A stretch of DNA of 46,160 nt from a virus. Positions 23,088 through 29,897 of this stretch are shown piece by piece (positions within the stretch are counted from its first letter, which is position 1; each line of letters opens with the position of its first letter). The notes under the pieces were generated by a model. The model made no database searches. It was not told the origin of the DNA and saw only the letters and a list, made by a program, of their open reading frames with translations. The translations under genes and the position numbers were made by a program. The stretch covers positions 1 through 46,160 of the IMG/VR virus record IMGVR_UViG_3300031673_000103. One strand, 5' to 3'.

Positions 23088-23700
23088 TTGAGGATTCTCC
23101 GTCATGGCCGTTACTAGCTTTCAGGCCGATGATTACTAAATGCCGAAGAGCCAGACTAAAGTTCACGAGGCTGTCAGTGGCGGTACTCAGCTCAATAGCC
23201 TTCTGCTTGATCTGCTCTATTAACTCATCTGGCATTCTGACTTGGACTTGCTTTAGTGTTGCCCTCGGTTGGGGCGTCTTGTGCAAAACAGGTGTGGCCT
23301 GTGGCGGTTTTTGATGAATATGGCCCTGGATTTGCTCTCTGTCTGTGTCAGAAAACACCCAACACGATCCAGGGCGCTTAATTCTTAATGCTTTGGCAGC
23401 TCTTGTTATTGTGCGCACAGAGCATCCTAGTTCTGCCGCTAGTGATGTAGCATTCCATTTGCCAGTTATAAGGCCGCCACTCGCCCAATTTAGAAATAAT
23501 CCTGTTGGCACATCAGGGTGTTTTTCCGCATGGCATTTGGGACATAGAGCAACCCCATTGGCTGGATCATCTGCACCGCCGACGGAGATAGGTACAATGT
23601 GATGAGCTTGGAGATTCTTGGTGGCTCCACAGTTTTGACACTTGCGATCGCGGGCAATTACTGCCCGCGCAAATGTGCCGTTGCGTGCGGGTGTTGCCAT
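23053..23700 (-). CDS. HNH endonuclease-like protein with HTH and ribbon-helix-helix-like parts
   Basis: 215 residues. N-terminal HNH domain: CQNCGATKNLQAHHIVPISVGG ... NGVALCPKCHAEKH, with two zinc CxxC pairs and the HH..N..H catalytic set. Residues ~80-120 (TSLAAELGCSVRTITRAAKALRIKRPG) form a helix-turn-helix. Residues ~150-205 (VQVRMPDELIEQIKQKAIELS) resemble a ribbon-helix-helix strand and helix. The layout suits a homing-type or regulatory nuclease. No ribosome site is seen before the ATG at 23700. No intron or interrupted gene is visible next to it. Confidence 0.7.
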   Translation of the reverse strand: MATPARNGTFARAVIARDRKCQNCGATKNLQAHHIVPISVGGADDPANGVALCPKCHAEKHPDVPTGLFLNWASGGLITGKWNATSLAAELGCSVRTITRAAKALRIKRPGSCWVFSDTDREQIQGHIHQKPPQATPVLHKTPQPRATLKQVQVRMPDELIEQIKQKAIELSTATDSLVNFSLALRHLVIIGLKASNGHDGESSNVNPASSVPSA

Positions 23701-23706
23701 TTGCTT

Positions 23707-23919
23707 TTATACCCGTGCCTTGTGCCAATCGGCCAATACTTCGCTGGGGTGAGTGAAATCATACAGCACATAAGAGAGAGGGAGCAAAATCCGCTTCCTT
23801 ACGATGTGCAGTACCTTGCGCACAAAGGCACAGCGCGGGCAATAGTGGGCGTTGTGGTCGGTGGTAGTAAAGCATCCATCACAGAAGTCACAAATGCCGC
23901 AGTAGAGTTTCTTAGACAT
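23707..23919 (-). CDS. Small zinc-ribbon protein
   Basis: 70 residues from the ATG at 23919, which has GAGGAGG upstream; the frame is open further but without a ribosome site. YCGICDFCDGCFTTTDHNAHYCPRCAFVRK has three CxxC pairs of a zinc ribbon, then a basic helical tail. Unknown function, second gene of the leftward operon. Confidence 0.6.
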   Translation of the reverse strand: MSKKLYCGICDFCDGCFTTTDHNAHYCPRCAFVRKVLHIVRKRILLPLSYVLYDFTHPSEVLADWHKARV

Positions 23920-23938
23920 TGGGGATACCTCCTCGGGG

Positions 23939-24139
23939 TTATGCCAATGCTGGCATTTCATCGGGCGTGAACTGATGACCGTTGCCGCCGTACTGTTGTT
24001 CATACTCAATGAACTTGTCAATGATGAAACGAAGCGCGGCACTTTCGCCACTTTCGCCGTGATCCTTGGCAATTTGCTTAACGGTAGCAATTTGCTTCGG
24101 TTCCAGACTGTATGCTTTGGTGATGTAGTTTTGAGCCAT
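23939..24139 (-). CDS. Ribbon-helix-helix-type DNA-binding protein, first gene of the leftward operon
   Basis: 66 residues with AGGAG before the ATG. The pattern ITKAYSLEPKQIATVKQIAKDHGESGESAALRFIIDKFIEYEQQ has a short strand and two helices, with G-E-S-x-x-L-R-F-I-I at the second helix, as in Arc/CopG-family regulators. It is the first gene after the consensus promoter at 24187-24214, so it is the best Cro-like candidate, opposing the repressor encoded divergently. Confidence 0.7.
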   Translation of the reverse strand: MAQNYITKAYSLEPKQIATVKQIAKDHGESGESAALRFIIDKFIEYEQQYGGNGHQFTPDEMPALA

Positions 24140-24170
24140 AGATACTCCTGTTTGTTGAGTAGACCATTCC

Positions 24171-24200
24171 GGTTATTCTATTAACCATTATAAACGGTTA
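24171..24200. promoter_or_regulatory. Operator-like overlapping dyads GGTTA/TAACC
   Basis: GGTTA (24171-24175), TAACC (24182-24186) and GGTTA (24196-24200) form two adjacent dyads that cover the -10 of the leftward promoter. A regulator bound here would block that promoter. Confidence 0.6.
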
Positions 24201-24214
24201 TGAACTTTTGTCAA
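24187..24214 (-). promoter_or_regulatory. Major leftward early promoter
   Basis: On the minus strand TTGACA (24209-24214), 16 bases, TATAAT (24187-24192): both boxes are exact consensus. It reads into the ribbon-helix-helix gene and the long early operon. Confidence 0.9.
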
Positions 24215-24242
24215 GCATTTTTAAGAATTGGGGCCAAAACTC

Positions 24243-24291
24243 GCTAGTTATGTCTAGCAGATTGGTGTTTTGGCTAACCAATTCAGTTGGT
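24243..24291. promoter_or_regulatory. Second operator region before the repressor gene
   Basis: Two perfect dyads: GCTAG (24243-24247) with CTAGC (24254-24258), and ACCAA (24277-24281) with TTGGT (24287-24291), the latter preceded by TA to give TAACC like the operators at 24171-24200. They lie upstream of the repressor start. A weak TAGAAT at 24312-24317 may be its -10; no clear -35 is seen. Confidence 0.5.
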
Positions 24292-24324
24292 GAGATTTCC
24301 ATGTTTTGTATTAGAATAATGGGT

Positions 24325-24708
24325 ATGGTTAAGAAGAGCACCAATATGGCAAACTATATACCGCTGATAGATTGGATTCACGAGGGGTTGAAACGTGAGG
24401 GGTGGTCACTGAGGAAGTTGGGCAAAGAAGCTGGTGTTTCACACAGTACTATCTCATTAGTGTTGAGTGAACAACAACAGCCAACCACTGACTTTTGCAT
24501 TGCGATAGCTAAGGCTTTTAAAGCTTCGCCTATAATTGCGCTCGCCAAAGCTAGCATTATTCCATTGCTGGATGATGAAGAGACGACTTTCCAAGAGATA
24601 CTATATCACATGCGCCGCTTGCCATACCGGGATCGTGTGCGCCTGATTAGGATTGCCCAAGAGTGGGCTAGGGAAGGGAAACAGAATGGAGAAGAAACCA
24701 ACAGCTAA
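24325..24708 (+). CDS. XRE-family repressor (CI-like)
   Basis: 127 residues from the ATG at 24325; ATG 24346 is an alternative, and the frame is open back to 24208. The helix-turn-helix GWSLRKLGKEAGVSHSTISLVLSEQQQPTTDFCIAIAKAF is a clear XRE/lambda-repressor type. The C-terminus (EILYHMRRLPYRDRVRLIRIAQEWARE) is helical and probably for dimerisation; there is no LexA-like peptidase domain. It is divergent from the early operon, with operator-like dyads between, so it is the likely lysogenic repressor. The -10 lies very close, so the message may be nearly leaderless. Confidence 0.75.
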   Translation: MVKKSTNMANYIPLIDWIHEGLKREGWSLRKLGKEAGVSHSTISLVLSEQQQPTTDFCIAIAKAFKASPIIALAKASIIPLLDDEETTFQEILYHMRRLPYRDRVRLIRIAQEWAREGKQNGEETNS

Positions 24709-25051
24709 GGAAGATCCGCCAGAGGTACTTTACCAGGACCCAGATGGAGATTTCACCATCACGGCGGAAGATGTAGACTTGGCAATTGAGGAAGGCAAAC
24801 AGCGCATGGGACCAGAGTTTGCAGAACGTCTTAAGGGAGAGGAAACGACATTAAAAGAGGAACAATGGAAAACGAAGAAACGTGGATCGCAAAGGAGCTT
24901 AGAAGGCAGGAAGAAGCAGGTAAAAAAATGTCGGGCAGGGAGTTTGCGCGGCAAACTGGCTGTAGCCCCACTCATGCGCACAAGCTTATCACTGGCGCAC
25001 AACGTCCATCACCAAAGCTATGTCGGCGGATCGCGCGTGTGTTTGGAGTAA
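24686..25051 (+). CDS. Small protein carrying the AIEEGxQRxGPEFA motif; end uncertain
   Basis: Starts within the end of the repressor gene. The first ~55 residues read as real protein: an acidic N-terminus, then FTITAEDVDLAIEEG, KQR-M-GPEFA and ERLKGEE. The same motif ends the portal protein of this phage. After the motif the frame runs on for ~65 basic residues that overlap the next gene in another frame and look unreal. Either the protein really ends in this tail or a stop has been lost by a frameshift. Neighbours suggest a role linked to the repressor. Confidence 0.5.
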   Translation: MEKKPTAKEDPPEVLYQDPDGDFTITAEDVDLAIEEGKQRMGPEFAERLKGEETTLKEEQWKTKKRGSQRSLEGRKKQVKKCRAGSLRGKLAVAPLMRTSLSLAHNVHHQSYVGGSRVCLE

Positions 25052-25206
25052 CTGAGCAAGAGGTGATGCGGCAAGCTGGTCACTTGTCGCCATTGCCAGA
25101 CGGATACAGCGAACTAGACGAGCAACGTCTAGTTGAGTTATACCGGTCATTAAGCCACGATGGGCGTAATCAACTAATGCGGTTTGCTGAGTTTTTGCGC
25201 GGTTAG
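24865..25206 (+). CDS. Second XRE-type DNA-binding protein
   Basis: 113 residues, ATG with GAGGAAC upstream. Residues ~18-65 (KKMSGREFARQTGCSPTHAHKLITGAQRPSPKLCRRIARVFGV) are a helix-turn-helix of the XRE type. The C-terminal part (ELDEQRLVELYRSLSHDGRNQLMRFAEFLRG) is a helical dimer region much like that of the first repressor, so the two may be paralogues. It overlaps the uncertain gene before it by 187 bases. Its stop is convergent with the small membrane gene 25203-25325. Confidence 0.7.
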   Translation: MENEETWIAKELRRQEEAGKKMSGREFARQTGCSPTHAHKLITGAQRPSPKLCRRIARVFGVTEQEVMRQAGHLSPLPDGYSELDEQRLVELYRSLSHDGRNQLMRFAEFLRG

Positions 25207-25325
25207 TGTTGTTTTTGTTTCTTGCGCTTCAGATAGCAAACTGCCAAGGTGGCGACTATGGGAAAAGCTGCGATGAGCCAAGCAGATGAGCACAATGCTT
25301 CTATAAGGTGTCCCACTGCATGCAT
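25203..25325 (-). CDS. 40-residue membrane peptide with basic tail
   Basis: Start at 25325, stop TAA at 25203-25205 overlapping the stop of the second HTH gene. Translation gives a short N-terminus, one transmembrane helix (SSAWLIAAFPIVATLAVCYL) and a KRKKQKQH tail. It has its own extended -10 promoter at 25374-25379, and GGGAG lies 11 bases before the start. Small hydrophobic peptides next to repressor genes may be toxins or superinfection-exclusion factors; nothing here decides this. Too short for usual gene finding. Confidence 0.5.
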   Translation of the reverse strand: MHAVGHLIEALCSSAWLIAAFPIVATLAVCYLKRKKQKQH

Positions 25326-25373
25326 CTTTAGTTATACTCCCTGCTCCCCCACCCAGATACCTATATCTTAGCA

Positions 25374-25379
25374 ATTATA
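25374..25379 (-). promoter_or_regulatory. Extended -10 promoter TGTGGTATAAT
   Basis: On the minus strand TATAAT (25374-25379) with TGTGG before it. No good -35 at 16-18 bases. It would drive the 40-residue membrane peptide. Confidence 0.45.
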
Positions 25380-25402
25380 CCACAAACCTCTTAACGGACT
25401 GC

Positions 25403-25431
25403 TTAACAACTGGTAAAGAAATCCTTAAAAT
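25403..25431 (+). promoter_or_regulatory. Integrase promoter
   Basis: TTAACA (25403-25408), 17 bases, TAAAAT (25426-25431), just upstream of the integrase start. Two direct CTTAAC copies (25388 and 25403) overlap the -35 and could be a regulator site. Confidence 0.55.
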
Positions 25432-25457
25432 GCCGTAACTATTGAGGCAGGCAGGCA

Positions 25458-26915
25458 ATGAAAACCCGCGTGGCAATCTGGGCCGCTGTGTCAAGCAAAC
25501 CTCAAGCGGCCGGCGACAAAACCTCTTTGTCAGATCAGGAGCATCTAGGCCGCCAGTATGCCGAGAGAATCGGCGGCGAGGTGGTGAGAATTTACAAAGT
25601 CCCAGGACACACCAGAGATGTCACTTTTTGGGACGAAGCCGCCAGTGCCATGCCAGCTTACCGCGAACTGAGAGAAGATGCAGAAGCAGGCGCGTTTGAT
25701 GACCTGTGGGTGCTGGACCCTGACAGACTGGGCCGTGATCCGGCTCTTTCGCACCAGGTCGCCAGCCTAGTCAAAAAAGGCGGTCAGCGCCTCTGGGTTG
25801 AGGATGGACAATACTACGTTAGTGAGGAAAGCAGCGCCGGCGGCTACATGTTCGCCTTCCAATCTCAGCGTGGTGGCGAGATGCAACGCAAGCGCGTCAT
25901 GCGCCACGATTCGGGAATGCGTGGACGTGTGAAACGAGGACTACCGCCTAACAACTGGCCTCACGGTTACAGAGGCGTGCGGGATGAGAATGGCAAGGTG
26001 TTCAAAGGTGAATTTGTGCAGGGTGAAATCGAGGCAGTGAGGCTCGCCACTGAACTCTACCTAGCAGGCGCGGGGATCTTTACCATTGCGCATGACCTGG
26101 ACGCATCACCGTGGAAACCACGCCAATCTGAGCACTGGTCGTTTGCCACGGTCCGCAAGATGCTGCATAATTCCATTTACGCCGGGATTGTGCATTATGG
26201 CGAAGTTCGCAACCCTAAGCAGTCTGATAAATTTCCAGCGGTATGGGATGAGGCTACATACAAAGAAATCATCCGTGAACATCAGCGGCGCAAGCGCGGT
26301 GGGACCAGGCCAGCATCACCGGTTAGCGGTTGCATGATCTGTGCGCGGGAAGGTTGCGGCTGGTCAATGTCGTCTCTTGAGCGCAAAGGCGTGCGCTACT
26401 TCCGTTGTTCTCGCCATGCGGCTTATGGAGGATGTCACCACAATTTGATTCGTGAGAGCATCATAATTGAAAATCTGGAGTTTGCCATCTCCAAAGAACT
26501 GCAACGGCCTGGAGGGGTAGAGGCTGCACTTAACCAGATTGGACCGGGCAGAGCTACGATTGAGCAAGAGATAGGCGCAATCCAGGCACAGGTGGCAGCA
26601 ATCGAGGACAAGCAATACCGGTTGGCAATCTTGGCAGAAGACGGGGCGATTGACATAGAGGCAGCACGGCGACGAACATCAGAGCTGGCCGAACAACTGG
26701 CGGCTGCTGATCGTTCTCTCAGACAAGCACAGGAAAAACTGACCACGTTGCCAGATCCGGGCGAGATGTGCCAGCGATTAGAGCAAGTCGCGGAACTTGT
26801 GGACCTGCGCAGCAAACCGCTTGAGGTTGTGCGCAACCTCTTGCTCAGAGCTGGCGTCAAGGTATATGTCGAAAACCGCGAGATAGTCAGAATCACCTTT
26901 GGTGAGTTGTCCTAA
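25458..26915 (+). CDS. Large serine recombinase (phage integrase)
   Basis: 485 residues from an ATG preceded by GAGGCAGGCAGGCA. The resolvase domain has RVAIWAAVSS (nucleophile Ser12 expected), LSDQEHLGRQYAE and DDLWVLDPDRLGRD with the catalytic Arg pair. The recombinase domain follows (RGLPPNNWPHGYRGVRDENGKV ... WSFATVRKMLHNSIYAGIVHYG). A zinc-ribbon domain (CMICAREGCGWSMSSLERKGVRYFRCSRHAAYGGCHHNLIRE) then leads to a coiled coil (about 370-435). This is the standard large serine integrase layout, so the phage is temperate. It is a little shorter than the best known members (about 500-600). Confidence 0.93.
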   Translation: MKTRVAIWAAVSSKPQAAGDKTSLSDQEHLGRQYAERIGGEVVRIYKVPGHTRDVTFWDEAASAMPAYRELREDAEAGAFDDLWVLDPDRLGRDPALSHQVASLVKKGGQRLWVEDGQYYVSEESSAGGYMFAFQSQRGGEMQRKRVMRHDSGMRGRVKRGLPPNNWPHGYRGVRDENGKVFKGEFVQGEIEAVRLATELYLAGAGIFTIAHDLDASPWKPRQSEHWSFATVRKMLHNSIYAGIVHYGEVRNPKQSDKFPAVWDEATYKEIIREHQRRKRGGTRPASPVSGCMICAREGCGWSMSSLERKGVRYFRCSRHAAYGGCHHNLIRESIIIENLEFAISKELQRPGGVEAALNQIGPGRATIEQEIGAIQAQVAAIEDKQYRLAILAEDGAIDIEAARRRTSELAEQLAAADRSLRQAQEKLTTLPDPGEMCQRLEQVAELVDLRSKPLEVVRNLLLRAGVKVYVENREIVRITFGELS

Positions 26916-26927
26916 ACATCACGGTTT

Positions 26928-26947
26928 CTCGATACCACGATATTGAG
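26928..26947. other. Candidate attP core region
   Basis: Thirteen bases after the integrase stop, CTCGATA and TATTGAG form an imperfect dyad (one mismatch) around CCACGA. Large serine integrases use short imperfect dyads right next to their gene. No attB or attL is available to compare, so this is a guess from position. Confidence 0.3.
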
Positions 26948-27051
26948 TACCTTTTTGCATTCTCCGAAAGTCTCACAATCCTCTTAACATCCTCTGGACT
27001 AGACATAACTACCCAAAATTTCCACTTTAGGCACAATCTAGGCCCAGTTAC

Positions 27052-27080
27052 TTGACACGGCCATGAGGGTGTGGTATTAT
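27052..27080 (+). promoter_or_regulatory. Strong promoter of the transfer-like module
   Basis: TTGACA (27052-27057), 17 bases, TATTAT (27075-27080) with TGG before the -10. Reads into the ribbon-helix-helix gene at 27122. Confidence 0.85.
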
Positions 27081-27105
27081 GTAACTTGTGGCATAGTTAA
27101 CATAA
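27077..27105. promoter_or_regulatory. Operator-like dyad at the start of transcription
   Basis: TTATGTAACT (27077-27086) and AGTTAACATAA (27095-27105) are inverted copies with one extra A. They overlap the -10 and start site, as expected for autorepression by the small DNA-binding protein encoded next. Confidence 0.55.
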
Positions 27106-27121
27106 TGCGCCGGGAGGTAGC

Positions 27122-27316
27122 ATGAAAGCGATTCGAGTTAGTGACCAAACGCATATGCGATTCAAGATCGCATGCGCCTTGCGAGGCGTGCCAATGAATG
27201 CGACTGCTGATGTCGCACTCAACGTGTTTGTAGATGCATGGGATGCGGAAGATGCAGAGCAGGAAGCACGGAGTGAGCGAGCACAGGAGCACAAGCGAGA
27301 TGGGCCAAGCGATTAA
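27122..27316 (+). CDS. Small ribbon-helix-helix-like regulator
   Basis: 64 residues with GGGAGG before the ATG. The start KAIRVSDQTHMRFKIACALRGVPMNATADVALNVFVDAW has the strand and two-helix pattern of CopG/Arc family proteins. The tail is acidic and charged. It is the first gene of the 27-32 kb module and is placed to repress it. Confidence 0.65.
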   Translation: MKAIRVSDQTHMRFKIACALRGVPMNATADVALNVFVDAWDAEDAEQEARSERAQEHKRDGPSD

Positions 27317-27980
27317 GCGCGCACTCAAGCGCCTGTGGGGCGCATCTTTGTGGTTTGTCGGCTTTGGTCTGATGCTGGCCTCCAGTGGGATTGACGGCAC
27401 ATATATGGCAAAGCTCATGCCGTGGCCGTGGCTGGGCTACGTGCTAAATACCGTGTCGGACATTGGCAGCGAAGTGCTAATGTACTGGTTCGGTCGGTTG
27501 CGCCAGTATCCCAAGAATACGAAGCGGTACCGGATGGCCTGGGGCCTGCTGGTGGCCGAGATAATCCTGACTAGTTTCGCCTGGCTCTTTGGCTGGCGTC
27601 AATTGATCCCAATTTTGACCCGCATCGAGGGCGCACAAGCTGCCGCATGGCTCGCTCCTGTGTTCGCAGCCTTTACGCCAATCTTGCTTGTTGCGGTCGG
27701 ATATGCGCAGGCGTTGCTCGCTGGGCGCATTGAGAGCGATGCAAGCCAAAGCAAGACAGCGCAAGAGCAAACGCAGGTAGAGCATGAAGCGGCGCAAGAG
27801 ATTGCTAAGAGCGAAAAGAGCAACGGGCGCAAATCGCTTGTGTGCCCATACTGCGGCGCAACTGCGAATGCTCAAGGCAACCCATTCGCAAACAAGCAAG
27901 CAGTAAGTGCGCATCTGCGTTTTTGCGACGCATACCAAGTAGCAGTGAGCGAGAAGAGCGAAGCACACGAGGAGGATTGA
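27300..27980 (+). CDS. Membrane protein with C-terminal zinc-finger domain (Spd-like)
   Basis: 226 residues from the ATG at 27300. Hydrophobic segments at about 15-33, 42-60, 82-100 and 112-138, then a Gln/Glu-rich linker (QSKTAQEQTQVEHEAAQEIAKSEK) and CPYCGATANAQGNPFANKQAVSAHLRFC, a C2-H-C finger. This layout (four helices plus a soluble tail) is like SpdB/DUF2637-type proteins of actinobacterial integrative plasmids, which accompany a TraB translocase. A TraB-like FtsK gene lies in the same operon. No sequence family match can be claimed from memory alone. Confidence 0.6.
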   Translation: MGQAIKRALKRLWGASLWFVGFGLMLASSGIDGTYMAKLMPWPWLGYVLNTVSDIGSEVLMYWFGRLRQYPKNTKRYRMAWGLLVAEIILTSFAWLFGWRQLIPILTRIEGAQAAAWLAPVFAAFTPILLVAVGYAQALLAGRIESDASQSKTAQEQTQVEHEAAQEIAKSEKSNGRKSLVCPYCGATANAQGNPFANKQAVSAHLRFCDAYQVAVSEKSEAHEED

Positions 27981-27983
27981 AAA

Positions 27984-28313
27984 ATGCCAAGATGGGAGTA
28001 TCGTGTAGAGCGGATTGACACATTTGGGAGTTACGAGGTTTCACCAAGCTATGGTGATCCATTCTCTGAGAACGCAGTTCATGCTCAGTGGGCCTCACTC
28101 AATGACCTGGGGGCCGATGGCTGGGAGATGGTGAGTGCAAGTTGGGAAGGTGACGAGGGCATTGCTGTGTTCAAGCGTGAATTGAAAGAGTTTCGTCCCA
28201 AGCTGGTGGCTCCTCCAGTGGAAGAGGAAGAACTGACAGAAGACGGCGAACCAGCCAAAGCACGAAAAGGGCTGGACGCGATGAAGAAGAGATTTAGAAA
28301 TGGACCTGATTAA
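27984..28313 (+). CDS. DUF4177-like small protein
   Basis: 109 residues with GGAGG before the ATG. The N-terminal ~70 residues follow the DUF4177 pattern: WEYRVERIDTFG then LNDLGADGWEMVSASW and VFKREL. The C-terminal part is Glu/Pro-rich with a basic end (KKRFRNGPD). DUF4177 proteins are of unknown function and common in phages and plasmids. Confidence 0.6.
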   Translation: MPRWEYRVERIDTFGSYEVSPSYGDPFSENAVHAQWASLNDLGADGWEMVSASWEGDEGIAVFKRELKEFRPKLVAPPVEEEELTEDGEPAKARKGLDAMKKRFRNGPD

Positions 28314-28752
28314 AGCAATCCTGGGCCCCTGTCCCACCCCCCTATCACGGCGCGAAGTTGACTTGGCGTGTGACAATGCGGTGCTAACGTCGGCGGTAGA
28401 GCAGAAGGAGAGCGCGCGCGTTATCGCTGTTGAGGAATGTCGGAGATTGCAGCGGGCACTGGATGACGCACAGCGCGTGATTGAATCGCAAAAGGCAGGA
28501 CTGGCGCGCTTTGAGATGACATACCGCGTGTGCTATGTAGACGGACAGGGTTACGGCTACATTGGCCCCGCGAGCTGGGCGGCTATACCGCAAGGAGCGC
28601 GGGCGCGTGTGCAAGTGCTGGCGCTGTGTCAGACAGAAGCGGCGGCGCAATTGATTGCCAAGAGCTTACCATCCGCCTGGCAGGACGACGTGACGTATTA
28701 CAATCCGCGAACGAACGAAGCACAGTGGGCGCTTGAGATAGGTGGGGAGTGA
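28300..28752 (+). CDS. Hypothetical protein with N-terminal coiled coil
   Basis: 150 residues, ATG overlapping the previous gene by 14 bases. Residues ~20-75 form a long helix with heptads (EECRRLQRALDDAQRVIESQKAGLARFE). The rest is a small alpha/beta region (YVDGQGYGYIGPASWAAIPQGARARVQVLALCQTEAAAQLI). No family recognised. Part of the 27-32 kb module. Confidence 0.55.
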   Translation: MDLIKAILGPCPTPLSRREVDLACDNAVLTSAVEQKESARVIAVEECRRLQRALDDAQRVIESQKAGLARFEMTYRVCYVDGQGYGYIGPASWAAIPQGARARVQVLALCQTEAAAQLIAKSLPSAWQDDVTYYNPRTNEAQWALEIGGE

Positions 28753-28991
28753 TGACAGGCACATGGGTTCACTTTGCTATAGTGGATGGTTCTAAGTGCG
28801 CCAAGTGTGACGGCACACTTGGTGAAGGACGGCAGCTCGCCGTGGATAGCGGCGGCAAGATTTGCTATGTCTGTGCTGAGTGCGCAGAAGAGTTGACCAC
28901 ACAAGGACAGGTCAAAAGAATGTGTTGTGCATCATGGGCGGACAAAAACGATCCCATAATTGGCATACCTGAGACGGAGGCGGAGCGGTGA
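28752..28991 (+). CDS. Small zinc-ribbon protein
   Basis: 79 residues from the ATG at 28752, overlapping the upstream stop. CAKCDGTLGEGRQLAVDSGGKICYVCAECAEE shows the paired CxxC of a treble-clef or zinc-ribbon fold; a further CC follows. Role unknown. Confidence 0.6.
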   Translation: MTGTWVHFAIVDGSKCAKCDGTLGEGRQLAVDSGGKICYVCAECAEELTTQGQVKRMCCASWADKNDPIIGIPETEAER

Positions 28992-29203
28992 TAGATGAGC
29001 AAGCGGCAGCAGAGCTAGAACTAGCAGCAAACAAAGCGGTGGCAGAAGCAGAAGCGAGCAATACGCGCGAAGCACACGCCAGAGCCGAATTCGCGCTGTA
29101 TTCTGTGGCCTACGCCTACGATGAACTAGGCCAGCAGGAAAAAGCCGCTCCATTGTGGCGACAAGCATTGAAACACAGGAATGCGGCAGGGGCGATGCAA
29201 TGA
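28988..29203 (+). CDS. Hypothetical helical protein (TPR-like)
   Basis: 71 residues from a GTG, with GAGGCGGAG upstream. All helix: EQAAAELELAANKAVAEAEASNTREAHARAEFALYSVAYAYDELGQQEKAAPLWRQAL. The A-Y-A-Y-D-E-L-G-x-x-E-K-A stretch resembles one tetratricopeptide repeat. Possibly an adaptor. Confidence 0.5.
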   Translation: MIDEQAAAELELAANKAVAEAEASNTREAHARAEFALYSVAYAYDELGQQEKAAPLWRQALKHRNAAGAMQ

Positions 29204-29412
29204 GTTCACAAGACCAGGCCGACCTACATGTAAAAATCTCTGGCCTCTGGGCTTATGCCTTTGTGTATTCGCCAAAGGCACAGCAGTTATTGTGTGAGGA
29301 AATGGCGCGGATTATACGTTCGTTGATGCGTGTCATGCACAATCTCGATGGGTATAGGACTGAATATCATGTAGAAATGCATCCGGTGGTAAGTGATGAG
29401 CAAAACCGATGA
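29200..29412 (+). CDS. Hypothetical protein
   Basis: 70 residues from the ATG at 29200, which overlaps the previous stop (ATGA). Contains LWAYAFVYSPKAQQLLCEEMARIIRSLMRVMHNLDGY, a helical region. No motif. Translationally coupled to its neighbours. Confidence 0.5.
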   Translation: MSSQDQADLHVKISGLWAYAFVYSPKAQQLLCEEMARIIRSLMRVMHNLDGYRTEYHVEMHPVVSDEQNR

Positions 29413-29890
29413 TATGAGCGCGCTGACCGAGCTACTGTGCCAGATCGGGCCGGTAATGGAATTGCCCATGCTGGCGTTTCATCAGGCTGGTGCGATCCTG
29501 AGTGGTGGCAGCGGCTGGACCCGGTTCGCGGTGGCACGGTCGGAGAGCTACAGCGGACAGGACGTCGAGCGCGAACTGAAGCGGTTGGGCGTGTGCATCA
29601 CAGGGCGTGGGTTCACGCCGGGGAGCAAAGAGGCACCCTATGGACTACTAACCTTCCACGTCAAGGCATCACAGCGGAGATGGTGCGAGTACGTTCTGAG
29701 GCGCACTGGGTTCGACGTGGTGACGGTGGTTGACGTTCGTAATGCAGAATGGGCCGCGCAGCATGACGGGCCGATACCGGCATGGAGCGGCAAGGCGTCG
29801 TCAAAGGTATTGGCGGTGGTTAAGGAACCGACGAAAACACAGCAGAGGAAAGGAGGCTTACAACGTCTACTTGATTGGTTAACTGAGTAG
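29396..29890 (+). CDS. Hypothetical protein of the transfer-like module
   Basis: 164 residues from the ATG at 29396. Alpha/beta composition (LPMLAFHQAGAILSGGSGW, GVCITGRGFTPGSKEAPYGLLTFHVKASQRRWCEYVLRRTGFDVVTVVDVRN) with a basic C-terminal helix (KTQQRKGGLQRLLDWLTE). The half ending VVDVRNAEW suggests a ferredoxin-like or small nucleotide-binding fold. Precedes the translocase gene by 7 bases. Unknown function. Confidence 0.55.
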   Translation: MSKTDDMSALTELLCQIGPVMELPMLAFHQAGAILSGGSGWTRFAVARSESYSGQDVERELKRLGVCITGRGFTPGSKEAPYGLLTFHVKASQRRWCEYVLRRTGFDVVTVVDVRNAEWAAQHDGPIPAWSGKASSKVLAVVKEPTKTQQRKGGLQRLLDWLTE

Positions 29891-29897
29891 GGGGAGC

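Noticed and set aside
25437-25457. Repeated GGCAGGCA leader before several genes (15805-17235, 25458, 37624)
   Set aside because: I first took it for a special regulatory site. It probably is only a weaker, G-rich ribosome site (GAGGCAGGCA), since it always lies right before a start codon.
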